Shown one piece after another: positions 9,114-16,062 of a stretch of DNA of 64,000 nt (position 1 is its first letter; every line of letters begins with the position of its first letter). The translations under genes and the position numbers were made by a program. The notes under the pieces are model-generated. The model did not search any database. It was not told the DNA's origin and saw only the letters and a program-made list of their open reading frames with translations. Source of the stretch: Saprospiraceae bacterium (GTDB taxonomy: Bacteria; Bacteroidota; Bacteroidia; Chitinophagales; Saprospiraceae); contig JADKKF010000024.1 of NCBI GenBank assembly GCA_016720635.1, positions 434,001 to 498,000 of the forward strand, written 5' to 3'.

Positions 9114-9623
9114 ATGCAGTTAAAATTTAAAATTTTATGGTTAGGATATATGGCGGTTGGTTTGTCCATGTGTCTTCTGTTTGTTTGCAATTGTAGCCCG
9201 GTCAAGCGTACCAGCACCACAATCAGCAACACTAAACATAAAAAATCTAAAGGCCTCAATACTTTGGTGCGTTTTGAAGATTGTAAATCGCTATCCCAAA
9301 CCATCGATAGAGCCCAATCTTCTCATCAATTGATTTTTATGGACTTCTACGCTGATTGGTGTATCCCATGCAAAGTAATGGATCAAGAAGTGTTCAACGA
9401 TGTAGAGGTTGCTGATCTATTAAATAATCATTTCATCAATGTAAAAATAAATGGAGAATTGGACAATGGTCCTGATTTGGTCGCCATGCACGAAGTTTCA
9501 TCTTATCCGAACTATATCTGGCTAGACTCCAAGGGAGTAATCCTGCATAGAGAAGTTGGTGCGCTGAGTAGATCCAAGTTTTTGTCCATCACCGCTGACA
9601 TCATATCACGACTGAAGCGCTAA
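9114..9623 (+). CDS. Thioredoxin-fold lipoprotein
   Basis: 169-aa exported thiol protein. It has a hydrophobic N-terminal segment (residues about 7-26) followed by Cys in a lipobox-like VCNC context, so it is probably membrane-anchored. From about residue 55 it has a thioredoxin fold: FMDFYADWCIPCKVMDQEVF holds the redox CxxC pair, and the cis-Pro region is SSYPNYIWLD. It resembles the thioredoxin_7/DsbD gamma-type domain and probably reduces or delivers electrons to periplasmic disulfides. Its stop overlaps the convergent dut stop by 4 bases. Confidence 0.85.
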   Translation: MQLKFKILWLGYMAVGLSMCLLFVCNCSPVKRTSTTISNTKHKKSKGLNTLVRFEDCKSLSQTIDRAQSSHQLIFMDFYADWCIPCKVMDQEVFNDVEVADLLNNHFINVKINGELDNGPDLVAMHEVSSYPNYIWLDSKGVILHREVGALSRSKFLSITADIISRLKR

Positions 9624-10063
9624 TGCGCCTGAGTACTTCCAAATCCCCCAATTCCTCGGTCTGTTTCTTCCAAATTATCAACAGGAGTTAATCTCGCTTT
9701 AGCAACTTGTGCAAATACGATTTGGGCGATGCGCTCACCCGATTCGATGGTTTGTACTTCGCCTGACAGATTGACTATTGGAATCCGCAATTCACCTCGA
9801 TAGTCGCTATCTATCGTTCCAACGGCATTGATCAAAGTAAGTCCTTTTTTTAGCGAAGTGCCACTCCTCGCCCTCACTTGTCCTTCATATCCTCTAGGAA
9901 TAGCAATATACAAGCCCGTTGGCACCAAGATTCTTTCCAGCGGACTTATACTGATTGGCGCATCTAAATCCGCTCTTAGATCCATTCCTGCCGAACCTTG
10001 AGTTTGGTATTGGGGTAATTCTTGTTTTCCTTTATTGATGATTTGGACTTCAATATCTGACAT
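9620..10063 (-). CDS. dut: Deoxyuridine 5'-triphosphate nucleotidohydrolase
   Basis: Hydrolyses dUTP to dUMP and pyrophosphate, keeping uracil out of DNA and feeding dUMP to thymidylate synthase (thyA lies at 44.6 kb). At 147 aa it has the trimeric family length with all five motifs in order: GSAGMDLRA (motif 1), RSGTSLKKGL (2), NAVGTIDSDYRGEL (3, with the catalytic Asp and the Tyr that discriminates deoxyribose), RIAQIVFA (4) and RGIGGFGSTQ (5). It is complete and unremarkable. The 235 bases upstream of it (10064-10298) are AT-rich and carry no gene. Confidence 0.97.
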   Translation of the reverse strand: MSDIEVQIINKGKQELPQYQTQGSAGMDLRADLDAPISISPLERILVPTGLYIAIPRGYEGQVRARSGTSLKKGLTLINAVGTIDSDYRGELRIPIVNLSGEVQTIESGERIAQIVFAQVAKARLTPVDNLEETDRGIGGFGSTQAH

Positions 10064-10298
10064 AGCGAGATAAAATAAAAATATGCCGAAAGATAAAGCC
10101 TTTCACTTCAATTCACCTAAATTGATGTCATTTTTTCTTGGAAAAATTAATTCTATTTTAGAATAAAATAAAGTAAAATACAAATTCCAATCCTCTTACC
10201 CATGACTTCAAAAAACCTTAAAAGTAGGACAGATTACTATTAATCTCCTATTTATTAAAAGATGAATCCCAAAAGGAAAAGAAAGCGAATAGGTACTA

Positions 10299-10904
10299 CT
10301 ATCCGTACTTTTCTTTGTGCAATTGTTCAGATTGGCCTACCCAGTTGTCTCGCAATATCCTTCCTGGGAAAAATTCAATGGCATCATTCACTTTTTCAAT
10401 ATCATGCTCGTTAAAATTGGCAATTTGCTTAAAAGTATAAATGCCTAGGTAGTTCAGTTTTTCTTCAATAAATGGTCCAATACCTACAACAAGCTTGAGA
10501 TCATCCTTGGCGTCTGCACTAGCTATACCTATTCGCCCGAAGTCTATATGCTTGGCTTTTTCTTGGATACGCAGTTTTACAGCATCTTTAGCGGAGGCAT
10601 CCTGAACTACGTTGTCAGAACATTCAGCCATATGCTTGTTGTATTTGGCTTCTAGATCAATATAGTTATTGCGACATCTTTGCAATTGGGCTTCAAGGTC
10701 TGATATATTGGCTTCTGCATCCAATTTGAATTTGTTAAAATTACTGGTAGTAGTCTCTAAAGAACTATGAGTGTCGAAGTATTTTTGTTTCCAATCTGTG
10801 CCAAAAAATTGTCTAAGCAACCAACCCAATAGTGCCGCTCCTAAGAAACAAAGTAATAGTGGCAAACAGCATGCCCATGAACAACAAAATATTAAAAATG
10901 CCAT
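10299..10904 (-). CDS. Membrane-anchored coiled-coil protein with helix-hairpin-helix domain
   Basis: 201 aa. An N-terminal transmembrane segment rich in Cys, Leu and Gly (residues about 3-30) is followed by a coiled coil (about 45-95) with Leu/Ala heptads. The C-terminal HHH-type domain (about 130-190) contains LKLVVGIGPFIEEKLNYLGIYT and resembles the helix-hairpin-helix of flap-endonuclease-like and L21-like proteins. Such tail domains may bind DNA or another protein; no catalytic residues can be named. The OmpA-family gene lies just upstream on the same strand (71 bases), and similar pairs of anchored HHH and OmpA proteins occur in Bacteroidota. The exact role is unknown. Confidence 0.7.
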   Translation of the reverse strand: MAFLIFCCSWACCLPLLLCFLGAALLGWLLRQFFGTDWKQKYFDTHSSLETTTSNFNKFKLDAEANISDLEAQLQRCRNNYIDLEAKYNKHMAECSDNVVQDASAKDAVKLRIQEKAKHIDFGRIGIASADAKDDLKLVVGIGPFIEEKLNYLGIYTFKQIANFNEHDIEKVNDAIEFFPGRILRDNWVGQSEQLHKEKYG

Positions 10905-10974
10905 AGTTGTATAGTTTAAATTTTTTAATAAAAGTATTTATAAAGATATTAGAATTTAAAAAATGTCCTTTGAT

Positions 10975-11835
10975 TTAGTTGCCTAAAGTTATTTCAACTC
11001 GGCGATTTTTTGCTCGACCTTCACTGGTTTTATTGTCATCTATAGGATTATTTTCGCCCTCACCACCTACTTTTATACGATCGATTGATATACCATATTT
11101 ACCTAAACTCCTAGCGACAAATCCTGCGCGACTCTCAGACAATCTCTGATTGGAATTCGCCTCACCTATTTCGTCAGTATAACCAATTACATTCAATTTT
11201 GACTCTGGATGTTCATCCAAATATTTGTCAGCTTCTGCGAAATAAGTCTTTAATTCTTCCGTTTCGACGATACTATTTCTTCCTGAGGCAAAATAAACTG
11301 TCCTTGGACTAAAAATTGTCTTGGGTCCCTCAGCAGTAGGCTTTTCACTAGCAGTTACCCCAAAAGTTATAGGTCCATATATGGTATCTGCACCATCCAT
11401 TTTTAATCCAGCGAGTTTGTCGCCAACGATATCAATATTCGCATCGGACATACCTCTTGAGCTTAGATACTGTTTGATGGCCTCGGCTCGCGCTGCTCCT
11501 AAGGCAGATCCATTTTCATCCGAAGCGGCAAATCCATTGATGGTAAGTCTTTTTTCGGGATGCATCTTAAAATATCTTACGATGGAATCTAAGTGCTCAA
11601 CGATCGGTGCTGGAATAATCGGCTTATCGCTGTCTTTCAAAAATGCAAGATGGATATTTTCATGAAGGTCCACATCGTTATCTTTGAATGAAAATGTAGA
11701 ATGTTCTACACTCGTATTTCCAGTAGAGCAGCATCCATCTCCACAGGTATTGCAGCAAAAATTACAATAAATCCAACACGTAAGAAAAAAAAGTAAAATA
11801 AGGGCTGCGAGGGTGGCTAAAAATCTAGAATTCAT
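10975..11835 (-). CDS. OmpA-family protein with two OmpA-like domains
   Basis: 286 aa. An N-terminal membrane segment (about 6-25) is followed by an unusual cysteine cluster (CNFCCNTCGDGCC). Then come two OmpA_C-like peptidoglycan-binding repeats. The first (about 55-150) has LTINGFAASDENGSALGAARAEAIKQYL, written here in parts; the second (about 170-285) has LNVIGYTDEIGEANSNQRLSESRA and ends with SEGRAKNRRVEITL, the classical OmpA_C signature. It probably tethers the envelope to the cell wall. The Cys cluster next to the membrane could be a lipid-anchor or metal site, which is uncertain. Cotranscription with the HHH gene is likely. Confidence 0.85.
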   Translation of the reverse strand: MNSRFLATLAALILLFFLTCWIYCNFCCNTCGDGCCSTGNTSVEHSTFSFKDNDVDLHENIHLAFLKDSDKPIIPAPIVEHLDSIVRYFKMHPEKRLTINGFAASDENGSALGAARAEAIKQYLSSRGMSDANIDIVGDKLAGLKMDGADTIYGPITFGVTASEKPTAEGPKTIFSPRTVYFASGRNSIVETEELKTYFAEADKYLDEHPESKLNVIGYTDEIGEANSNQRLSESRAGFVARSLGKYGISIDRIKVGGEGENNPIDDNKTSEGRAKNRRVEITLGN

Positions 11836-11985
11836 AATTACTACATCTTAAATTAGTACAAAATATTAATAATTTAAAACAAATTTTAAATCCCCGAAAA
11901 ATTAATCATTATAATTTGTAATTGTGCATGAATTGCCATTTTTTTTCAAAAAAATTTAAATATTTTTATTTTTAATAAAAACTAG

Positions 11986-11993
11986 TACATTTG
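11986..11993 (+). promoter_or_regulatory. -7 promoter box for the lipoprotein gene at 12013
   Basis: TACATTTG matches TAnnTTTG and ends 19 bases before the ATG. Transcription would start near 11999, just upstream of the GTG at 12007, leaving a very short leader. Confidence 0.5.
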
Positions 11994-12012
11994 GCATGTC
12001 GAAATCGTGTCC

Positions 12013-12693
12013 ATGAATCAAATATATTATCCAATACTTGTATTTTCCTTGTGCCTAGGCATTTTTGGATGCAAGTATAATAATAAGAAGGTTGAAAAAG
12101 AGAATGTCCAAATAACCAAAGGCATCGTAGATACCACCCTCGAAGGGGTGTATTACCCCACTATGGGTAATTTTATATGGCCTTGCGAAAGCGAAACCGC
12201 TAGCAAAATCACCATCAATGATGAAGCAAAAGCTTTAGAATCCACCTACGAACAAGATATGGAGCAACCCAGTAAAAGTGAGCCAGCCCTCGTAGAAATC
12301 GTCGGAGAGCTCGACTTAGCCACCAATACGCTCACCTTGAATGATATTGGCAATTTCGAACCCATCGGATATTTTTCGTCTTGTAACCAACTCAGATTAT
12401 ATGGCTATGGCAATACTCCCAATTGGAATTTGATCGCGCTACATAAACTACCCGTCATCATATTCAAAGATTTTGAAACAGGCACCAATCAAGAATTTGT
12501 CATTGACGATTGGACTTTCAAACCCACCAACTATACCAAACAGGTCTTTTATTCAAATGATAAATCAAAACGCATAACCATCGAATTTATCAAATCTCAA
12601 ACCAAAGATCCTAAATCAGGAGAAGTATTTGATTATCAAGTACATATATACAATGGCCCAAAAATGTATGTTGGATATGGACAATTATTTTAA
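12013..12693 (+). CDS. Lipoprotein of unknown function
   Basis: 226 aa from the ATG at 12013; a GTG two codons upstream is a less likely start. The N-terminus is a signal peptide with a lipobox ending IFGC (Cys about residue 20), so it is lipidated. The mature part is a beta-rich globular protein with GVYYPTMGNFIWPCES, CNQLRLYGYGNTPNWNL and IYNGPKMYVGYGQLF. The NTPNWNL stretch vaguely recalls the EPFW motif of COG3650-type envelope proteins; I regard this as a weak hint only. It is monocistronic, and the next gene has its own promoter. Confidence 0.6.
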   Translation: MNQIYYPILVFSLCLGIFGCKYNNKKVEKENVQITKGIVDTTLEGVYYPTMGNFIWPCESETASKITINDEAKALESTYEQDMEQPSKSEPALVEIVGELDLATNTLTLNDIGNFEPIGYFSSCNQLRLYGYGNTPNWNLIALHKLPVIIFKDFETGTNQEFVIDDWTFKPTNYTKQVFYSNDKSKRITIEFIKSQTKDPKSGEVFDYQVHIYNGPKMYVGYGQLF

Positions 12694-12720
12694 AAATGTC
12701 TGAAAAAAAATTTTAAAAAT

Positions 12721-12752
12721 TTTGTTCAAATAAAATTTAGAATATACCTTTA
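12721..12752 (+). promoter_or_regulatory. Promoter for the acidic protein gene
   Basis: TTTG at 12721-12724 is followed after 20 bases by TACCTTTA at 12745-12752, one mismatch from TAnnTTTG, about 50 bases before the ATG. Confidence 0.45.
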
Positions 12753-12801
12753 TCCAAATTAAAACTGAATAAATAACAATTGAATATTTTAGAAATAATT
12801 A

Positions 12802-13287
12802 ATGTCCATGAGTCCTATTTATTTTAAAGAGAACGAATTGAATCCTTTGAGTCTTTTGAACGAAGAATTCTTACAGACTGAAGATCAGAATGCCCCAACA
12901 AGTGTTACTGATACTCAAATTATGCCTGATGCCACCGGCGTACTTCATTTAGAAGCTAAGAAAAAAAATGATGACGACGATGACGATTTTGACGATGATT
13001 TCGACGATCTAGATGACGACGATGATGATTATGACGACGATGATGACGATGAATTCGATGATGATTTGGATGATGACAAAGATCCATTGGACAATATCGA
13101 CGACTCCGAGTTTTATCAGGATGATCCAGATTTCGAAGATTTGACAGATTTGGATGACAGTGGTTTTAAGGGAAAACCTTCAAAACACAAAATCAACGAC
13201 GACGACGATTTTTTCGATGACGACGAGTTTTTGGACGAAGATGACGTCGAAGACACTGGCGAGACGTATTGGGATGACCTAGATTAA
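12802..13287 (+). CDS. Extremely aspartate-rich protein
   Basis: 161 aa, of which about 57 are Asp. Residues 1-50 are ordinary and polar. From about residue 56 the chain becomes runs of DDD separated by single Phe, Leu, Tyr or Glu (for example DDDFDDLDDDDDDYD). A short Lys-rich break (GFKGKPSKHKI) is followed by a second acidic block ending YWDDLD. The DNA is a GAT/GAC microsatellite-like tract, but third positions vary freely between T and C. This suggests selection on the protein rather than simple expansion. There is no signal peptide. It could be a DNA mimic, a cation (Ca, Mg) buffer or a charged scaffold. It is cut off from ppk1 by a strong terminator. Confidence 0.75.
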   Translation: MSMSPIYFKENELNPLSLLNEEFLQTEDQNAPTSVTDTQIMPDATGVLHLEAKKKNDDDDDDFDDDFDDLDDDDDDYDDDDDDEFDDDLDDDKDPLDNIDDSEFYQDDPDFEDLTDLDDSGFKGKPSKHKINDDDDFFDDDEFLDEDDVEDTGETYWDDLD

Positions 13288-13291
13288 TACC

Positions 13292-13329
13292 AAACAACAA
13301 TGCCCAATATCCTTGGGCATTGTTGTTTT
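13292..13329 (+). terminator. Intrinsic terminator after the acidic protein gene
   Basis: AAACAACAATGCCCAA (13292-13307) pairs perfectly over 16 bp with TTGGGCATTGTTGTTT around the loop TATCC. It sits only 20 bases before the ppk1 ATG and so insulates ppk1, or forces its promoter to lie within it. Confidence 0.9.
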
Positions 13330-13349
13330 AATGACAAGATAATGATACC

Positions 13350-15407
13350 ATGAAACAAATGAAATTTTTCAATAGGGATGTAAGTTGGCTTGCATTCAAC
13401 CACAGAGTACTGCAAGAAGCACAAGACCCTTCTGTGCCCTTGTTGGAGAGACTCTTTTTTTTAGGAATCTATTCTTCCAATTTGGATGAATTTTTTAAGA
13501 TTCGAATTGCCTCCCTCCATTATATCATCCGTACTGGCAAAAGAACACAGAAAAAACTAGACTTCGAGCCTAAGACATTACTCAAAAAATTGCTCGATAT
13601 TGTCAAAAAACAACAGGTTTTGTTCAGTAAGATTTTTGAAGAAGACATCGTCCCCAATCTCAAAAAAAACAATATCCACATATTGCGAAGGTTGGAACTT
13701 GACGAAGCCCAGTCCAAATGGGTCGCCCAATATTTTCACGATCATATGCTACCTTATGTCCAACCCGTGCTCCTATTTAAGAATATGGTTAGGCCATTTC
13801 TCAATAACAATGAGCTATATCTGACCATTCAGATGAAGGAAATGAAAAAAAATTCGGACAATTTGTATTATGCAATCGTCAAAATTCCTTCAGACCATTT
13901 GCCACGATTCGTAGAAGTACCCAGTCAATCGGCTCAAAAATCCGTCATTCTTTTGGATGATATCGTAAGACATTCAGTTTCTTGGCTATTTCCAGGGTTT
14001 CAAATTTTGGATACATATTCCATCAAACTCACGAGAGACGCCGAATTGTATATAGACGATGAGTTTTCTGGGGACCTCATGGCTAAGATCAAACAAAGTT
14101 TGATGAAGAGAAATGTTGGACAAGCTTCTAGGATGGTATATGATCTGGCTATGCCCCCAAAGATGCTAACATTACTCAAAGGAATGTTCCAAGTTGGTGA
14201 TTTGGAGATGTTGCCTGAAAAAAGATATCACAACAAATCTGATTTTCTTAGCTTTCCAGACTTCGGCAAAAATCATCTCAAAAATGTCCCTTTGCCGCCA
14301 CTACCCTACCCGCCATTCAAAGAGGCAGAGTCTATTTTCAAAGCCATAGAGCAGAAAGATCACTTATTGGTATTTCCTTTCCATAGTTACGATCCTGTCA
14401 TTGATTATTTCAGGCTAGCAGCCACCGACCCTTTCGTAACTGAGATCAAAGTTACACAATATAGGGTATCTCATTCTTCACCAATCATGGAGGCTCTCAT
14501 CGAAGCTGCCGAAGCGGGTAAAAAAGTGTTCGTATTCATCGAAGTAAAAGCCCGTTTTGACGAAGAAAAAAACCTCAAATGGGGCGAACGGCTCGAAAAA
14601 GCAGGCGTTAAGGTCCATTACTCCCTACCAGGTAGAAAAGTACACGCAAAAATGGCAGTTGTAACCCGTGTAGTAAAAAAGGTCAAAACCCACTATACCT
14701 ATCTTTCAACAGGCAATTTCAACGAAAAAACTGCTACGATTTACAGCGATTTTGGGTTTTTCTCTACCAAGCCTGCCTATTATACGGACATACTCAAATT
14801 ATTTGACTACCTAGAACACGACGGCCTAAAAGAAGAAATATACGAAACCATTCTAGTCGGACAGTCCAATCTCAGAGAAACCCTCTCCGCCATGGTCCAG
14901 CAGGAGATATCCTCCGCCAAAAAAGGGCAAAAAGCAAGCATAGTCCTCAAAATGAATAGTCTTGAAGACAAAGAGATGATCAAGCAACTTTATTACGCTT
15001 CCGAAAAAGGTGTCAAGATAAAACTCATCATACGAGGTGTCTGCTGCCTCATCCCTAAGGTCAAAGGCATGAGCTCAAATATCAGTGCCATCAGCATCGT
15101 AGATCGATTCCTAGAGCATAGCCGCGTCTTTTATTTTCACAACCAAGGCCAACCCAAGCTGTATTTGTCCTCCGCTGATTGGATGGAGCGCAATCTCTCG
15201 TTTCGCGTGGAGACCAGCTTCCCTTTATTCGACCCCGATTGTATCAAAATCGTCAAAGACATCCTCAATCTCCAGTGGAAAGACGGCGTAAAAGCCCGTA
15301 TCATAGATGCCACACTGTCCAATAGGTATCGTGTAAATAAGGACAATCCGCCCGTGCATTCCCAGGTAGATACCTATTTTTATATCAAGAATCTTACCTA
15401 CGATTAG
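13350..15407 (+). CDS. ppk1: Polyphosphate kinase 1
   Basis: Reversibly transfers the ATP gamma-phosphate to polyphosphate chains. At 685 aa it has the full family length and domain order. The N-terminal domain opens with FFNRDVSWLAFNHRVLQEA and SSNLDEFFKIR. A PHP-like head domain follows, then two phospholipase-D-fold catalytic domains with ATDPFVTEIKVTQYR and VHAKMAVVTR, whose His near residue 430 is the phospho-acceptor. Next are YLSTGNFNEKTATIYSDFG and a C-terminal RFLEHSRVFYF segment. A second ATG three codons in is also possible. A decayed copy of part of this gene lies at 22851-23015 across the accessory island. Confidence 0.97.
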   Translation: MKQMKFFNRDVSWLAFNHRVLQEAQDPSVPLLERLFFLGIYSSNLDEFFKIRIASLHYIIRTGKRTQKKLDFEPKTLLKKLLDIVKKQQVLFSKIFEEDIVPNLKKNNIHILRRLELDEAQSKWVAQYFHDHMLPYVQPVLLFKNMVRPFLNNNELYLTIQMKEMKKNSDNLYYAIVKIPSDHLPRFVEVPSQSAQKSVILLDDIVRHSVSWLFPGFQILDTYSIKLTRDAELYIDDEFSGDLMAKIKQSLMKRNVGQASRMVYDLAMPPKMLTLLKGMFQVGDLEMLPEKRYHNKSDFLSFPDFGKNHLKNVPLPPLPYPPFKEAESIFKAIEQKDHLLVFPFHSYDPVIDYFRLAATDPFVTEIKVTQYRVSHSSPIMEALIEAAEAGKKVFVFIEVKARFDEEKNLKWGERLEKAGVKVHYSLPGRKVHAKMAVVTRVVKKVKTHYTYLSTGNFNEKTATIYSDFGFFSTKPAYYTDILKLFDYLEHDGLKEEIYETILVGQSNLRETLSAMVQQEISSAKKGQKASIVLKMNSLEDKEMIKQLYYASEKGVKIKLIIRGVCCLIPKVKGMSSNISAISIVDRFLEHSRVFYFHNQGQPKLYLSSADWMERNLSFRVETSFPLFDPDCIKIVKDILNLQWKDGVKARIIDATLSNRYRVNKDNPPVHSQVDTYFYIKNLTYD

Positions 15408-15411
15408 TTTT

Positions 15412-15546
15412 GGGGCGTCTCCCTCCCTTAGTCATAGAGACTAGGTCGGGCCGCGCTCTCCACGACTTCACTTCGTTTCGGTCTCGTTTTCTCCTTTGGA
15501 TACAACGAGACGCTCCTTCGGAGCTCGTTCCGATCGCTGACGCGCC
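15412..15546 (+). repeat. Structured intergenic element, copy B
   Basis: Begins 5 bases after the ppk1 stop. The ends pair GCGTC (15415-15419) with GACGC (15539-15543). Inside are perfect hairpins: TAGTC/GACTA (15429-15433/15439-15443), GTCTCGTT/AACGAGAC (15481-15488/15504-15511) and GCTCC/GGAGC (15512-15516/15520-15524). It is the longest and most divergent copy: it lacks the exact CCGTCTC core but keeps GGTCGGGC and the terminal GACGCG. Confidence 0.65.
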
Positions 15547-15657
15547 GAGTTTTTCTAACTTAGTTTGGAATATGCCAATCGGCCATCAATGAAAAGCCAA
15601 AAGAACCAACTTTAATGGGGTTTTGTAGCAAATGCATAAACTAAAGTCAATTATATT

Positions 15658-15665
15658 TACTTTTG
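15658..15665 (+). promoter_or_regulatory. -7 promoter box for the accessory island
   Basis: TACTTTTG matches TAnnTTTG and lies 13 bases before the BRO gene ATG at 15679. It is the only recognisable promoter seen before the run of co-directional genes from 15.7 to 22 kb. Confidence 0.5.
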
Positions 15666-15678
15666 TATTTGTAATGTA

Positions 15679-16047
15679 ATGACTATGACAAAGGAAACGG
15701 CAATTAAACTATTTGAACAAAACCAAATTCGCTTTTTTTGGAAGGAAGAAGATGAGGAATGGTATTTCTCAATAAGAGATGTTATTGCAGATTTGACAGG
15801 AACCGATCGTCCTCACAAATATTGGAGGGATCTGAAAGCCAAGCTTCAAAAGGAAGGTAAAGAACTGCCTTTAAAAATCGGACAATTGAAATTGGCGGCT
15901 AAAGATTGTAAATTTCGATTTACAGATATTGCAGATACAGAGCAACAATTTCGATTAATGCAAAGTAATCCATTACCCAAAGTAGAGTCTTTTAAGATGT
16001 GGTTGGCGCAACATCCAAAAGCCCTACGAAACGCCTTTGAAATATAA
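15679..16047 (+). CDS. BRO-N domain protein, truncated paralog
   Basis: 122 aa. Nearly all of it is one BRO-N/antirepressor-like DNA-binding domain: LFEQNQIRFFWKEEDEEWYFSIRDVI, given here in part, followed by KYWRDLKAKLQKEG, FTDIADTEQQFRLM and FKMWLAQ. It aligns end to end with the first 105 residues of the full-length gene at 20280-21125 and then diverges at once after WLAQ into a short unrelated tail (HPKALRNAFEI). The C-terminal two thirds seen in the paralog are therefore missing. It may be a functional small antirepressor or a duplication remnant. The helicase gene begins 15 bases after its stop. Confidence 0.75.
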   Translation: MTMTKETAIKLFEQNQIRFFWKEEDEEWYFSIRDVIADLTGTDRPHKYWRDLKAKLQKEGKELPLKIGQLKLAAKDCKFRFTDIADTEQQFRLMQSNPLPKVESFKMWLAQHPKALRNAFEI

Positions 16048-16062
16048 GTTTTAAAAAAAAGT

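Noticed and set aside
15410..15592. 60-codon ORF after ppk1
   Set aside because: It lies entirely over structured element B, whose hairpins explain the base pattern.
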